This document shows positions 56,283 through 64,000 of a stretch of DNA of 64,000 bases, one piece after another. How positions within the stretch are numbered: the first letter of the stretch is position 1; each line of letters begins with the position of its first letter. Below the pieces are notes generated by a model. That model was not told the DNA's origin. It ran no database searches and saw only the letters and a list, made by a program, of their open reading frames with translations. The stretch comes from Bacillus sp. RO2 (GTDB taxonomy: Bacteria; Bacillota; Bacilli; Bacillales; Bacillaceae_I). The position numbers and the translations under genes were made by a program. The stretch lies in assembly GCF_012911845.1 (NCBI RefSeq), contig NZ_JAAXCU010000057.1:124001-188000 (forward strand), in the 5' to 3' direction.

Positions 56283-56879
56283 ATGTATGAACAAGTATTG
56301 AATAGAAAGCAATTTAAATCTTTCCAAAATGTATGGGAGCCAATTTGTAAGAAACAAAGGTGGCTGAACGACCCGTATGCTCCAGATGGAGTCAGATTTA
56401 ATCTACTACTTCCCCAAGAAAAATTGTTTTTTGTTCTTAAAAAGAGAGAGGTTATAGGGACTGTTGAATTCTTGAAATTTAATCCGAAAAGCCCTTATTG
56501 TACCGTGGAGGGCCATAATAAATACAAGTTTTCCGTATTAGAGGAAATTGTAAATAATCAAGACAAGGTTTGGGAAATTGATAAGCTTTGCCTGAAAGAA
56601 GCGTATCAAGGAAGAATCTATTTTTCTTATTTTTTTCATGTCTTTCTAGATCATATCATTACTTATCAACCAAAATATTATATTGGTTTAATGGAGAAAA
56701 AATTTTATCTCATGATAAAAGCGAGGTTTGGGAGAGCAATTGAACTCAAGGAGGAAATTAAAGGTCCAGGAACATCGCTTATGGCGGTAATGTTTGATGT
56801 AGAAAGAGCAATGAAAGATTCGGTGAAAATGAAGGCATTGAGAAAGGTTTTAAATAATGAATTAGGAGGATTCAAATGA
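56283..56879 (+). CDS. Acyl-homoserine-lactone-synthase-like N-acyltransferase
   Basis: A 198-residue GNAT-fold protein like N-acyl amino acid and AHL synthases. Similar features are VIGTVEFLKFNP (strand), VWEIDKLCLKEAYQG (substrate/acyl-donor region, compare the WEISR-type motif) and YYIGLMEKKFYLMIKARFG (C-terminal part). No membrane segment. ATG 56283 follows GGGTGG; the ATG at 56250 lies between the hairpin and its U-run. It lies between precursor 2 and the exporter, so a role in acylating a lasso product (Lys in core 2, or a free amine) is attractive but unproven. It overlaps the exporter gene by 4 bp. Confidence 0.6.
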   Translation: MYEQVLNRKQFKSFQNVWEPICKKQRWLNDPYAPDGVRFNLLLPQEKLFFVLKKREVIGTVEFLKFNPKSPYCTVEGHNKYKFSVLEEIVNNQDKVWEIDKLCLKEAYQGRIYFSYFFHVFLDHIITYQPKYYIGLMEKKFYLMIKARFGRAIELKEEIKGPGTSLMAVMFDVERAMKDSVKMKALRKVLNNELGGFK

Positions 56880-58672
56880 AGGAATTCCGCTATTTCCTCG
56901 CCAAAATTCATCATTATGCGGGAAAAATTTTGTATGTAAATATGATTTCCATGGTCATAATCAGCTTGCTTGACGGAGTGGGTTTATTGCTTCTTATACC
57001 TATGATAAATATGACTGGGGTAGTAAATCTTCATGCTAATGGAACTCCATTAGAAGATGTCCTTCAACTGCTAGGTGATTTTGTTGGAATATTAGGGCTG
57101 CCAGGAATTCTATGTGTATACATATTGATAGTAGTTGCTCACAATCTTGTTCACCGCCAGATTACTATTCGGAATGCCATCATTCAACAAGGATTTTTCA
57201 GACATTTACGTGTGACCACATATGAGGCATTTCTTTATGCTAATTGGGATTTTCTTACCAGAAATCGCAAATCCGATTTAATAAATTTTTTAACAACGGA
57301 AATTGCTCGAGCTAGTTCGGGGACAAATTCCTTTCTCCAATTTGTTGCTTCGCTCATTTTTACGGTTATCCAAATAGGGTTGGCATTTATGCTGTCGCCT
57401 ACTATTACGAGCTTTGTCATATTAAGCGGTGTGTTTCTTGTTCTATTGAATCGAAAGTTTCTGAAATGGTCCATGGAATTAGGGAAGCGTAATTATAATT
57501 TAGGAAGAAGTTACTTGGCAGGAATTACAGATCAGATTAATGGTATTAAAGATATCAAGAGTAATACATTGGAAGACTCTAGAATGGATTGGTATAACAA
57601 TATAACCAAGCGTATGCAGGACGAACAAATTGAATACACCAAACTGAAAACAAAGTCTCAATTGTATTACAAGATTGCCTCTGCTGTTTTGGTTGCTGTT
57701 TTTATTTATTTTGCAGTTATAATGTTTAATGCCCAGGTGGCACAGCTAATGCTCATCGTTGTAATCTTTTCCAGACTTTGGCCAAGAGTTGCAGGAATTC
57801 AAGGTTCACTAGAGCAACTAGCAATCACAATTCCAGCATTTCGAGCAATTATTGCTATTCAAAATGATTCCAAGCAGTCACGCGAATTTTCTGAAGTGAA
57901 TAGAGATTATATCAAACCTTTGCAAGTTAAAAGAGGAGTAGATTGTAAAAAGATATTATTTCGCTACAATCCAGACCGGCCAGAGTTTGCTTTAAGTAAT
58001 ATAAATCTTCACATTCCAGCGAATAAGATGACTGCCGTTGTAGGTAAATCCGGAGCTGGAAAGAGTACGTTAATTGATTTATTAATGGGGCTAAACCAAC
58101 CGGAATCTGGAACAATCTCTATTGATGGCGTCCCGCTTACCAAAAATAATCTTGTAGCTTTACGAAAGGCTATCAGCTATGTTCCACAAGATCCATTTCT
58201 GTTTAATACAACTATAAGAGAAAATTTACTGATAATGAAGCCAGATGCAACCGAAGATGAGATTTGGGAAGCTCTAAGCTTTGCTTCTGCAGCTGAGTTT
58301 GTCAAAAAACTCCCTAAGGGATTGGACTCTTTAATTGGTGATCGTGGAATTAAGCTATCAGGTGGCGAGTGTCAACGATTAGTATTAGCAAGAGCTATTC
58401 TTAGAAAACCTTCTATACTTTTCTTAGATGAAGCAACAAGTGCATTGGACACGGAAAATGAAACTCATATACAACAGGCTTTAGAATCCTTAAAGGGGAA
58501 GATGACAATTATTGTAATAGCACATCGTTTGTCTACTATTCGAAATGCAGATCAAGTGGTAGTGTTGGAAAATGGAGTTATTGTGCAAAAGGGAGAATAT
58601 GGTCAGCTATCTGAAGAAAAACGAAGTGTATTTAGGAATCTGCTAAAAAGCCAAATGAGAGCAAGTTTTTGA
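56876..58672 (+). CDS. Lasso peptide ABC exporter (permease-ATPase fusion)
   Basis: A 598-residue half-transporter for export of, and self-protection from, the mature peptide. Six membrane helices span about 15-330 (ILYVNMISMVIISLLDGVGL, GILCVYILIVVAHNLV, FVASLIFTVIQIGLAFML and others). The ATPase has Walker A GKSGAGKST near residue 391, signature LSGGECQRLVLARAI (Glu in place of the usual Gln after GG) and Walker B ILFLDEATSALD. The start overlaps the acyltransferase stop (ATGA). It is the only exporter in the lasso cluster and resembles lasso D proteins. No C39 peptidase domain is present, in keeping with leader removal by B2. Confidence 0.9.
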   Translation: MKEFRYFLAKIHHYAGKILYVNMISMVIISLLDGVGLLLLIPMINMTGVVNLHANGTPLEDVLQLLGDFVGILGLPGILCVYILIVVAHNLVHRQITIRNAIIQQGFFRHLRVTTYEAFLYANWDFLTRNRKSDLINFLTTEIARASSGTNSFLQFVASLIFTVIQIGLAFMLSPTITSFVILSGVFLVLLNRKFLKWSMELGKRNYNLGRSYLAGITDQINGIKDIKSNTLEDSRMDWYNNITKRMQDEQIEYTKLKTKSQLYYKIASAVLVAVFIYFAVIMFNAQVAQLMLIVVIFSRLWPRVAGIQGSLEQLAITIPAFRAIIAIQNDSKQSREFSEVNRDYIKPLQVKRGVDCKKILFRYNPDRPEFALSNINLHIPANKMTAVVGKSGAGKSTLIDLLMGLNQPESGTISIDGVPLTKNNLVALRKAISYVPQDPFLFNTTIRENLLIMKPDATEDEIWEALSFASAAEFVKKLPKGLDSLIGDRGIKLSGGECQRLVLARAILRKPSILFLDEATSALDTENETHIQQALESLKGKMTIIVIAHRLSTIRNADQVVVLENGVIVQKGEYGQLSEEKRSVFRNLLKSQMRASF

Positions 58673-58712
58673 GGTTTTCAGGAATCATATAAAAGTTAGA
58701 GAGCGGTTAAAA

Positions 58713-59684
58713 ATGAAGAAAATAACTTGGAAAAAGGCGATATTAGTCCTTACAGTAATTTTGATTGTTTATGTTATTGTGGACAATAACCGGATTGAAA
58801 TTATAAGCCAAGAGGTTGAAATAGACAACCTTTCTAAAAACCTTGAAGATTTTACAATATTACAAGTAACAGACCTTCACGAAAAACAGTTCGGAAGAAA
58901 CCAGAAACGATTAATCAAAAAAATTAACTCGCTAGATTACGATGTCATTGTTTTCACTGGTGACATGCTTGATGATGAAGAGAGTGTAAATTATGCACCG
59001 TTTTTTAATTTAATTGAGGGCATAAATAATATGGAATATGCTTTCTTTGTGCCAGGTAATACTGATCCACAACCCTTCCTATTTAAAGGGAAAGAAATTA
59101 AAAAACATGATTTTATAGAAGAAATGGAGACAAGGGGAGTGAAACTTCTAGACACCAATTCTACGGTTGTTGTAGGTGAGGATATTGTACGATTTGTTTA
59201 CTTTGAGAGTGCAATCATTAGTGCAAAAAGGATAGATGCATACAAGGAATCTATAGTTGATGAAAATTATCCTCCATTGGTTAGGTTAAGTATGAAAAAT
59301 TACTATGACAACTTAGTGCTAGAGAAAGAAAAGACAGATTTATTAATCGCCCTTAATCATTATCCAGTAGCGGATCTTAGAATTGAAACAATTGAGAAAG
59401 ATCCGTATTATCAAATGAGGGATTTTGACTTAATATTAGCTGGTCATTATCACGGAGGTCAGTATAGGATACCATTTCTAGGTGCATTTTTTGTACCAGA
59501 GGGATACTTTAAAAGAAACGGTTTTTTCCCTCCGCAAAACAGAGTAAAGGGACTCTGGGAATATAAAGGCATCAAACAATACGTAAGTACAGGCCTTGGC
59601 AGCAGTGATACAATTCCCTTTATGAAATTTCGTCTTTTTAATACACCAGAAATAAATGTAATAACGTTTGTTTCTAAACAATAA
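58713..59684 (+). CDS. Membrane-anchored metallophosphoesterase
   Basis: A 323-residue calcineurin-like phosphoesterase with one N-terminal membrane helix (about 8-25, AILVLTVILIVYVIVD). The catalytic domain therefore faces outward. Metal-binding motifs are TDLHEKQFGRNQ (about 52-63), FTGDMLDDE (about 80-88), VPGNTDP with Asn-Thr-Asp instead of the usual GNHD, ALNHYPVAD and LAGHYHGGQYRIP. It is last in the lasso cluster with no promoter of its own. It may remove phosphate groups or detach nucleotides from the secreted phosphopeptide, or act in the envelope; neither is shown. Confidence 0.82.
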   Translation: MKKITWKKAILVLTVILIVYVIVDNNRIEIISQEVEIDNLSKNLEDFTILQVTDLHEKQFGRNQKRLIKKINSLDYDVIVFTGDMLDDEESVNYAPFFNLIEGINNMEYAFFVPGNTDPQPFLFKGKEIKKHDFIEEMETRGVKLLDTNSTVVVGEDIVRFVYFESAIISAKRIDAYKESIVDENYPPLVRLSMKNYYDNLVLEKEKTDLLIALNHYPVADLRIETIEKDPYYQMRDFDLILAGHYHGGQYRIPFLGAFFVPEGYFKRNGFFPPQNRVKGLWEYKGIKQYVSTGLGSSDTIPFMKFRLFNTPEINVITFVSKQ

Positions 59685-59722
59685 AAAAGTAAGTGCCACA
59701 CTGTTTGGCACTTACTTTTTTG
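59684..59722. terminator. Bidirectional terminator between the phosphoesterase gene and sinR
   Basis: AAAAAAGTAAGTGCCA and TGGCACTTACTTTTTT (with a short loop) form a perfect long stem with A and T tracts on both sides. Confidence 0.9.
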
Positions 59723-60041
59723 TATCCTGACTTATTTTCCATTTATTAAATTCAAGAAATTCTTTAAACTGTTCTTTTGTAACACCTGAGTCCATTGCTT
59801 CGCGTACGAGCATTGTCCATTCTTGGTCTACGTTTTCGCTGTTTTCATGATCGTGCAACAAAGTATTTACAGAAACGCCTAAGACAGAAGAGACTTTTTC
59901 CAAGAATTGTACAGAAGGATTGGATTGTAGGTTGCGTTCAATGGAACTTAAATACGATTTGGCAACACCAGCACGTTCTGCAAGTTCCGACATAGACATT
60001 TTACGCTGTTCTCTATATTTTTTAATTCGTTCCCCTATCAT
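59712..60041 (-). CDS. sinR: SinR (right pair)
   Basis: A 109-residue tetrameric master repressor of matrix genes. The HTH MIGERIKKYREQRKMSMSEL ... AGVAKSYLSSIERNLQSNPS is almost identical in type to B. subtilis SinR, and the C-terminal DQEWTMLVREAMDSGVTKEQFKEFLEFNKWK is its multimerisation/SinI-binding hairpin. ATG 60041 follows AGGAAGG at 8 nt; the GTG at 60050 is too close. A degenerate 16-bp palindrome lies 49 bp upstream. SinI is encoded upstream in the same operon as in B. subtilis. It probably controls the eps and lasso operons in this island through the GTTCTYT palindromes. Confidence 0.93.
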   Translation of the reverse strand: MIGERIKKYREQRKMSMSELAERAGVAKSYLSSIERNLQSNPSVQFLEKVSSVLGVSVNTLLHDHENSENVDQEWTMLVREAMDSGVTKEQFKEFLEFNKWKISQDTKK

Positions 60042-60089
60042 GGCTTTCACCTTCCTATCATGCTTATTATAGCATATAACGAAAGGATT

Positions 60090-60105
60090 GTTAGATATTT
60101 AGAAC
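60090..60105 (-). promoter_or_regulatory. Degenerate Sin-type operator between sinI and sinR
   Basis: The + strand reads GTTAGATATTTAGAAC, matching 13 of 16 positions of the palindrome. It could allow SinR to limit its own expression from an internal promoter. Confidence 0.4.
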
Positions 60106-60136
60106 AAAAATTACAAGAATAATATAGCATCAGTAA

Positions 60137-60277
60137 TCAGTTTGAAGAAATCTGCCCATTATTATGTAAAAAATCTCTGATTTCAGCAGAAGATATACCT
60201 AATTCAAGTGCACTCCCAATTAGTTCTATCCACTCCTTGTCTAAATTTTCTGTCATTTTAATTGATACTTTCTCCAT
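60137..60277 (-). CDS. sinI: SinI (right pair)
   Basis: A 46-residue anti-repressor. NLDKEWIELIGSALELGISSAEIRDFL matches the SinI helical hairpin that inserts into SinR. ATG 60277 follows GGAGGG at 7 nt; the longer frame from 60322 starts inside the riboswitch-like region and is rejected. The leader upstream carries conserved blocks of a c-di-GMP-I riboswitch, so sinI (and sinR behind it) may be set by c-di-GMP rather than only by Spo0A as in B. subtilis. The gap to sinR is 95 bp. Confidence 0.9.
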   Translation of the reverse strand: MEKVSIKMTENLDKEWIELIGSALELGISSAEIRDFLHNNGQISSN

Positions 60278-60303
60278 CCTTTTCCCTCCTAAAATACTTG
60301 GTA

Positions 60304-60404
60304 TTTCAGGCAGCCCAGCCATCTTAATTAGTAAAAGATATTCTTTTACAATCTTAGATCTGTTGACTTTGCGTCCTTGTCTTTCAACAAGTTTGCCTTT
60401 TACT
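60304..60404 (-). ncRNA. Candidate cyclic-di-GMP-I (GEMM-I) riboswitch upstream of sinI-sinR
   Basis: Read on the minus strand, the leader has the GEMM-I blocks in order: GGCAAAC (60398-60392); stem CTTGTT/GACAAG closed by a GAAA tetraloop; GGACGCAAAG; a CTAAG block; a perfect hairpin GTAAAAG/CTTTTAC; and GGCTGGGCTGCC (60321-60310). AGGC and GCCT can pair as P1. The tetraloop and the GGACGCAAAG strand are the parts that contact the ligand and receptor in known structures. An AAATAC/GTATTT hairpin follows before the sinI binding site and may be the expression platform. No clear terminator is seen, so control may be on translation. Confidence 0.85.
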
Positions 60405-60425
60405 GTTGTATCAATTTATTACTTG

Positions 60426-60455
60426 ATATAACTTTAGTATTAATACGATTGTCCT
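60426..60455 (-). promoter_or_regulatory. Candidate sinI promoter upstream of the riboswitch
   Basis: On the minus strand AGGACA (60455-60450), 18 nt, TTATAT (60431-60426). Weak match, but correctly placed to start an RNA just before the aptamer. The remaining stretch 60456-60855 shows no gene; it has only a short AT palindrome at 60638-60656. Confidence 0.35.
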
Positions 60456-60855
60456 TATCTTAACCTGTATATATTATAATTTAACTAATTATGGAATGTT
60501 GCTGATTAATGTCGAATAGGTTAAATTATTTTACAAAAATGCTTTCAGGAATAAAAGGTTTATTAAAGCTGATTTCAGGACTTGGATAGCGGTTTTTGAA
60601 TAGTAAAAGGACCTATTTGGCTCCATTTAGAATAAAAACAAAAATATTATTTTTGTCGATTTTCTCCTACTAAACATTCATTTTTGGTATATCTTTATCA
60701 ACTACCCCCTAAAACGTGATCACCCCTCCGAAGCAAGCTCTCTAAAAGCTATTCTGACTTCATTATGGTAAAATGTTCTTTTCGGACTAATCATATCTGA
60801 TATTTAATAAAAAATAGCATACTATAAATACATGTGAAAGAAAGGATGTTCTGAC

Positions 60856-61599
60856 GTGATGAAAGTGAAGCTGCCTAAGCCTTTTACGTTTGAAGGCGGA
60901 GATCGTGCGGTATTGATGTTACATGGATTTACAGGGAATTCAGCGGATGTGCGAATGATGGGCCGTTTTTTGGAGAAAAGAGGTTATACTTGCCATGCGC
61001 CACAGTATAAAGGGCATGGGGTGCCGCCGGAAGAATTGGTACATACTGGACCTGAGGATTGGTGGGAGGACGTGATGGAAGCCTACCAATTTTTAAAAGA
61101 TAAAGGTTTTGAAAGCATTGCAGTTGTTGGCCTTTCATTGGGCGGGGTTTTCTCTCTAAAGTTAGGTTACACAGTTCCAGTGAAGGGTATTGTGCCTATG
61201 TGCGCGCCGATGTATATTAAGAGCGAAGAAATTATGTACCAAGGTGTGCTGGAATACGCTCGCGAATTTAAGCGCCGTGAAGGGAAAAGTGCGGAGCAGA
61301 TGGAACAAGAAATGAAGGAGTTTGAAAGGACACCAATGGGTACATTGAAGGCATTGCAGGAATTGATTGCAGACGTGCGGAATAATGTAGACATGATCTA
61401 TTCACCGACATTTGTCGTACAAGCCCGTCACGATAATATGATCAACACAGACAGTGCCAACATCATTTACAATGAAGTCGAATCGGACGATAAGAAAATT
61501 AAATGGTACGAAGAATCCGGCCACGTCATCACCCTCGATAAAGAACGAGAACAACTTCACCAAGACGTATACGAGTTTTTAGAGTCGCTTGATTGGTAA
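60856..61599 (+). CDS. est: Carboxylesterase (Est30/YvaK family)
   Basis: A 247-residue alpha/beta-hydrolase that cleaves short-chain carboxyl esters. The sequence follows Geobacillus Est30: the oxyanion region [16 protein letters not shown] (about 20-35), the nucleophile Ser in [15 protein letters not shown] (about residue 95), the acid Asp in [19 protein letters not shown] and the catalytic His in [13 protein letters not shown]. The GTG start at 60856 lies 10 nt from AAGG; an ATG follows directly. Its neighbour rnr and, in B. subtilis, secG on the other side mark the conserved edge of the chromosome after the island. Confidence 0.95.
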   Translation: MMKVKLPKPFTFEGGDRAVLMLHGFTGNSADVRMMGRFLEKRGYTCHAPQYKGHGVPPEELVHTGPEDWWEDVMEAYQFLKDKGFESIAVVGLSLGGVFSLKLGYTVPVKGIVPMCAPMYIKSEEIMYQGVLEYAREFKRREGKSAEQMEQEMKEFERTPMGTLKALQELIADVRNNVDMIYSPTFVVQARHDNMINTDSANIIYNEVESDDKKIKWYEESGHVITLDKEREQLHQDVYEFLESLDW

Positions 61600-61634
61600 T
61601 ACTATTTGAAGAAGCTATTTAATGAAGTAACCTA

Positions 61635-61761
61635 GCTAGTGATTGGAGCAAAAGGCGAAGACTCCTGAGGGGGATAGCGCTAGGTGGAGACCCCGCAGGC
61701 TTGCCGAGGAGGCTCCAGCAGCGCCCCTAGGAAAGCGAAGCCATTTGCGGAAATCACTAGC
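61635..61761 (+). repeat. Dispersed ~127-bp palindromic repeat, copy 6
   Basis: Bounded by GCTAGTGATT and AATCACTAGC. The interior is almost identical to copy 3 (GGGGGATAGCGCTAGGTGG, GGCTTGCCGAGGAGGCTCC, AGGAAAGCGAAGCCATTTGC). It fills the est-rnr gap. Confidence 0.9.
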
Positions 61762-61805
61762 GGTGTACTACAGTAATTTTAAAACCCGAAAAGGGGAGGG
61801 ATATA

Positions 61806-64000
61806 TAATGGAAGAAACAATTCAACAACATGTAGATAAACTACTTTCCTATATGAAAGAAGAAGCCTACAAACCACTAACAACACAAGAACTTGAACAG
61901 GCCTTTGGAATTAAGGACTCAGAGGAGTTCAAGGACTTTGTCAAAGCGTTAGTATATATGGAAGACCAAGGATTCGTTGTGAGAACGCGCAGCAATCGCT
62001 ATGGCCTTCCAGAAAAAATGAATTTAATCAAAGGAAAAGTAATCGGTCACTCCAAAGGATTTGCATTTGTCATGCCGGAAGAGGCGGATATGGACGATGT
62101 ATTCATTCCACCGAACGAGCTGAACAATGCCATGCACGGTGACATCGTTCTTGTGCGCGTTAGCAGGAAGGCTGCGGGTGATTCGCGACAAGAAGGAACG
62201 GTCATCCGAATTGTTGAACGTGGAGTTAAAGAGATTGTTGGTACATATACCGAAAGTAAGAACTTTGGTTTCGTTATTGCAGACGACAAAAAAATAGCCA
62301 ATGATATCTTCATTCCGAAAAGTGCCAGCAATGGTGCAGTCGAAGGGCACAAGGTAGTAGTAAAATTGGTTACTTATCCGGAAGGCCGCCTCAGTGCGGA
62401 AGGAGAAGTCATCCGCATTCTTGGTCATAAAAATGACCCTGGTGTGGATATCTTGTCTGTTATCCATAAGCATGGCCTGCCTCAGGAGTTTCCGAGAGAG
62501 GTGTTGGACCAGGCGAACGCAACACCGGATGAAATTGACGAAAAAGATCTGGGTGATCGCCGAGACCTTCGCGATCAAGTTATCGTGACAATTGATGGAG
62601 CCGACGCAAAAGACCTTGATGACGCGGTAACCGTTACGAAACTAGACAACGGCAACTACAAGCTTGGCGTTCATATCGCAGATGTCACACATTATGTAAC
62701 AGAAGGCTCACCAATTGATTTGGAAGCGCAGGAGCGTGGGACTAGTATTTATCTGGTAGACCGCGTAATCCCGATGATTCCTCATCGTCTGTCCAACGGA
62801 ATTTGCTCGTTAAATCCTAAAGTGAACCGTCTTACTATGTCTTGTGAGATGGAACTTAATAATGTGGGAGAAGTCGTCAAACACGAGATTTTCCATAGTG
62901 TAATTAAAACAACAGAGCGTATGACATATACAGATGTAAATAAGATCCTAGTTGATAAAGACGAAGAAGTAACGTCTCGATACGAATCTTTGGTTCCGAT
63001 GTTCCAGCTGATGGAGGAACTGGCTGCAGTCCTTCGCAAAAAGCGGATGACGCGTGGTGCCATCGATTTCGATTTCAAAGAGTCGAAGGTTATTGTAGAT
63101 GAAGAAGGGGCGCCGAAAGATGTTGTCCTTCGAGAACGTTCCGTAGCCGAGCGCTTAATTGAAGAGTTCATGCTTGTTGCGAACGAAACGGTAGCTGAGC
63201 ATTTCCACTGGATGAATGTGCCGTTCATCTATCGTGTCCATGAGGATCCAAAAGAAGAGAAATTGCAACGTTTCTTCGAATTCATCACAAACTTTGGGTA
63301 TGTTGTGAAAGGAAAAGGAAATGAGATTCATCCGCGTGCGCTTCAGGAAGTGATTGAAGCAGTTCAAGGTAAGCCGGAGGAAATGGTAGTATCTACTGTC
63401 ATGCTTCGTTCCATGAAACAGGCAAAATACGATGAGGAAAGCTTGGGACACTTTGGTTTATCCACAGAGTTCTATACCCATTTCACATCACCAATTCGTC
63501 GTTATCCTGATTTAATTGTTCATCGTTTGATTCGCACCTACCTGATTCAAAAGAAACTCGATGAAAAGACACAGGAGAAATGGAGCGACAAGCTACCTGA
63601 AATAGCCGAGCATTCCTCCAATATGGAACGCCGAGCGGTTGATGCAGAACGTGAAACGGATGAACTGAAAAAGTCCGAGTACATGCTTGATAAAATTGGG
63701 GAAGAATATGATGGCATCATTAGCTCTGTGACGAACTTCGGAATGTTCGTCGAGCTGCCGAATACAATTGAAGGTCTTGTCCATGTAAGCTATCTCACTG
63801 ATGACTATTATCGCTACGATGAACGCCATTACGCGATGATTGGAGAGCGAACAGGGAAAGTCTACCGAATCGGTGACGAGATTACGATTCGTGTTATTAA
63901 CGTAAACAAAGATGAGCGCTCCATCGACTTTGAGGTAGTAGGTATGAAGGGTACTCGTCGCCCAGATACGAAGAGTGCACCGCGTGTCATCCAAAGTGAA
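61806..64000 (+). CDS. rnr: Ribonuclease R (5' part; runs past the window end)
   Basis: RNase R is a processive 3'-to-5' exoribonuclease that degrades structured and defective RNAs and works in trans-translation. The open frame from ATG 61806 (after GGGGAGGG) runs 731 codons to the window edge without a stop; about 30-50 residues are probably missing. Domains in order: N-terminal winged helix ([11 protein letters not shown]), cold-shock OB domains ([35 protein letters not shown]), the RNB catalytic domain with [15 protein letters not shown] (metal-binding Asp cluster near residue 270) and an S1 domain ([19 protein letters not shown]). Confidence 0.96.

Noticed and set aside
60638-60656. AT palindrome ACAAAAAT...ATTTTTGT as a terminator
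   Set aside because: Weak pure-AT stem, no gene ends nearby, and no clear U-tract beyond it.

Overview
The window comes from a Bacillaceae chromosome (Firmicutes), moderately AT-rich. The housekeeping order matches Bacillus subtilis: hisZGDBHAFI; trxB-yvcI-rapZ-yvcK-whiA-crh; clpP with a CtsR site; sigL next to cggR-gapA-pgk-tpiA-gpmI-eno; and secG, then est (yvaK)-rnr. Strong AGGAGG-type ribosome binding sites, SinR/SinI-type regulators and CggR and CtsR operators support this. The genus cannot be fixed by reading alone.

Layout. 0-6.6 kb: complete histidine operon. 6.7-14.2 kb: a TPR protein, trxB, and the yvcI-rapZ-yvcK-whiA-crh group. Two separate arrays of 52-bp tandem repeats flank trxB, and an orphan WalR-type promoter follows it where cwlO would be expected. 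14.2-17.6 kb: clpP (minus), tRNA-Arg(CCG), sigL, glutaredoxin-like gene. 17.6-25.8 kb: cggR operator, cggR, the glycolytic operon and secG, interrupted by copies of a ~127-bp dispersed palindromic repeat. 25.8-60.3 kb: accessory island. 60.8-64.0 kb: est and the 5' part of rnr.

The island sits between secG and est, which are adjacent in B. subtilis. A SinR/SlrR-like plus SinI-like pair lies at its left edge and a sinI-sinR pair at its right edge. Inside are (a) an eps-type exopolysaccharide operon (26.6-47.6 kb) with an EAR-like RNA between the epsB- and epsC-like genes, many glycosyltransferases, a Wzy/EpsG polymerase and an ABC-type lipid-linked-sugar exporter; (b) a large phage-tailspike-like beta-helix protein on the minus strand; and (c) a paeninodin-type phospho-lasso-peptide cluster (50.8-59.7 kb) with cyclase, C-terminal-Ser kinase, PqqD-like and protease halves, nucleotidyltransferase, two precursors, an acyl-homoserine-lactone-synthase-like acyltransferase, an ABC exporter and a metallophosphoesterase.

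The main proposal joins these parts. A 16-bp palindrome of consensus GTTCTWTATWAWGAAC, containing the SinR half-site GTTCTYT, recurs at the promoters of the SlrR-like gene, a small zinc-ribbon gene, the eps operon, the lasso cyclase/precursor unit and the lasso kinase unit, and at the epsB-epsC junction. A sequence with the conserved blocks of a class I cyclic-di-GMP riboswitch precedes the right-hand sinI-sinR operon. The inference is one matrix/antimicrobial regulon in which c-di-GMP adjusts SinI/SinR, which in turn represses both exopolysaccharide and a phosphorylated lasso peptide. The second precursor, which keeps the leader and C-terminal Ser but lacks a ring-closing acid at core positions 7-9, may point to an undescribed product.
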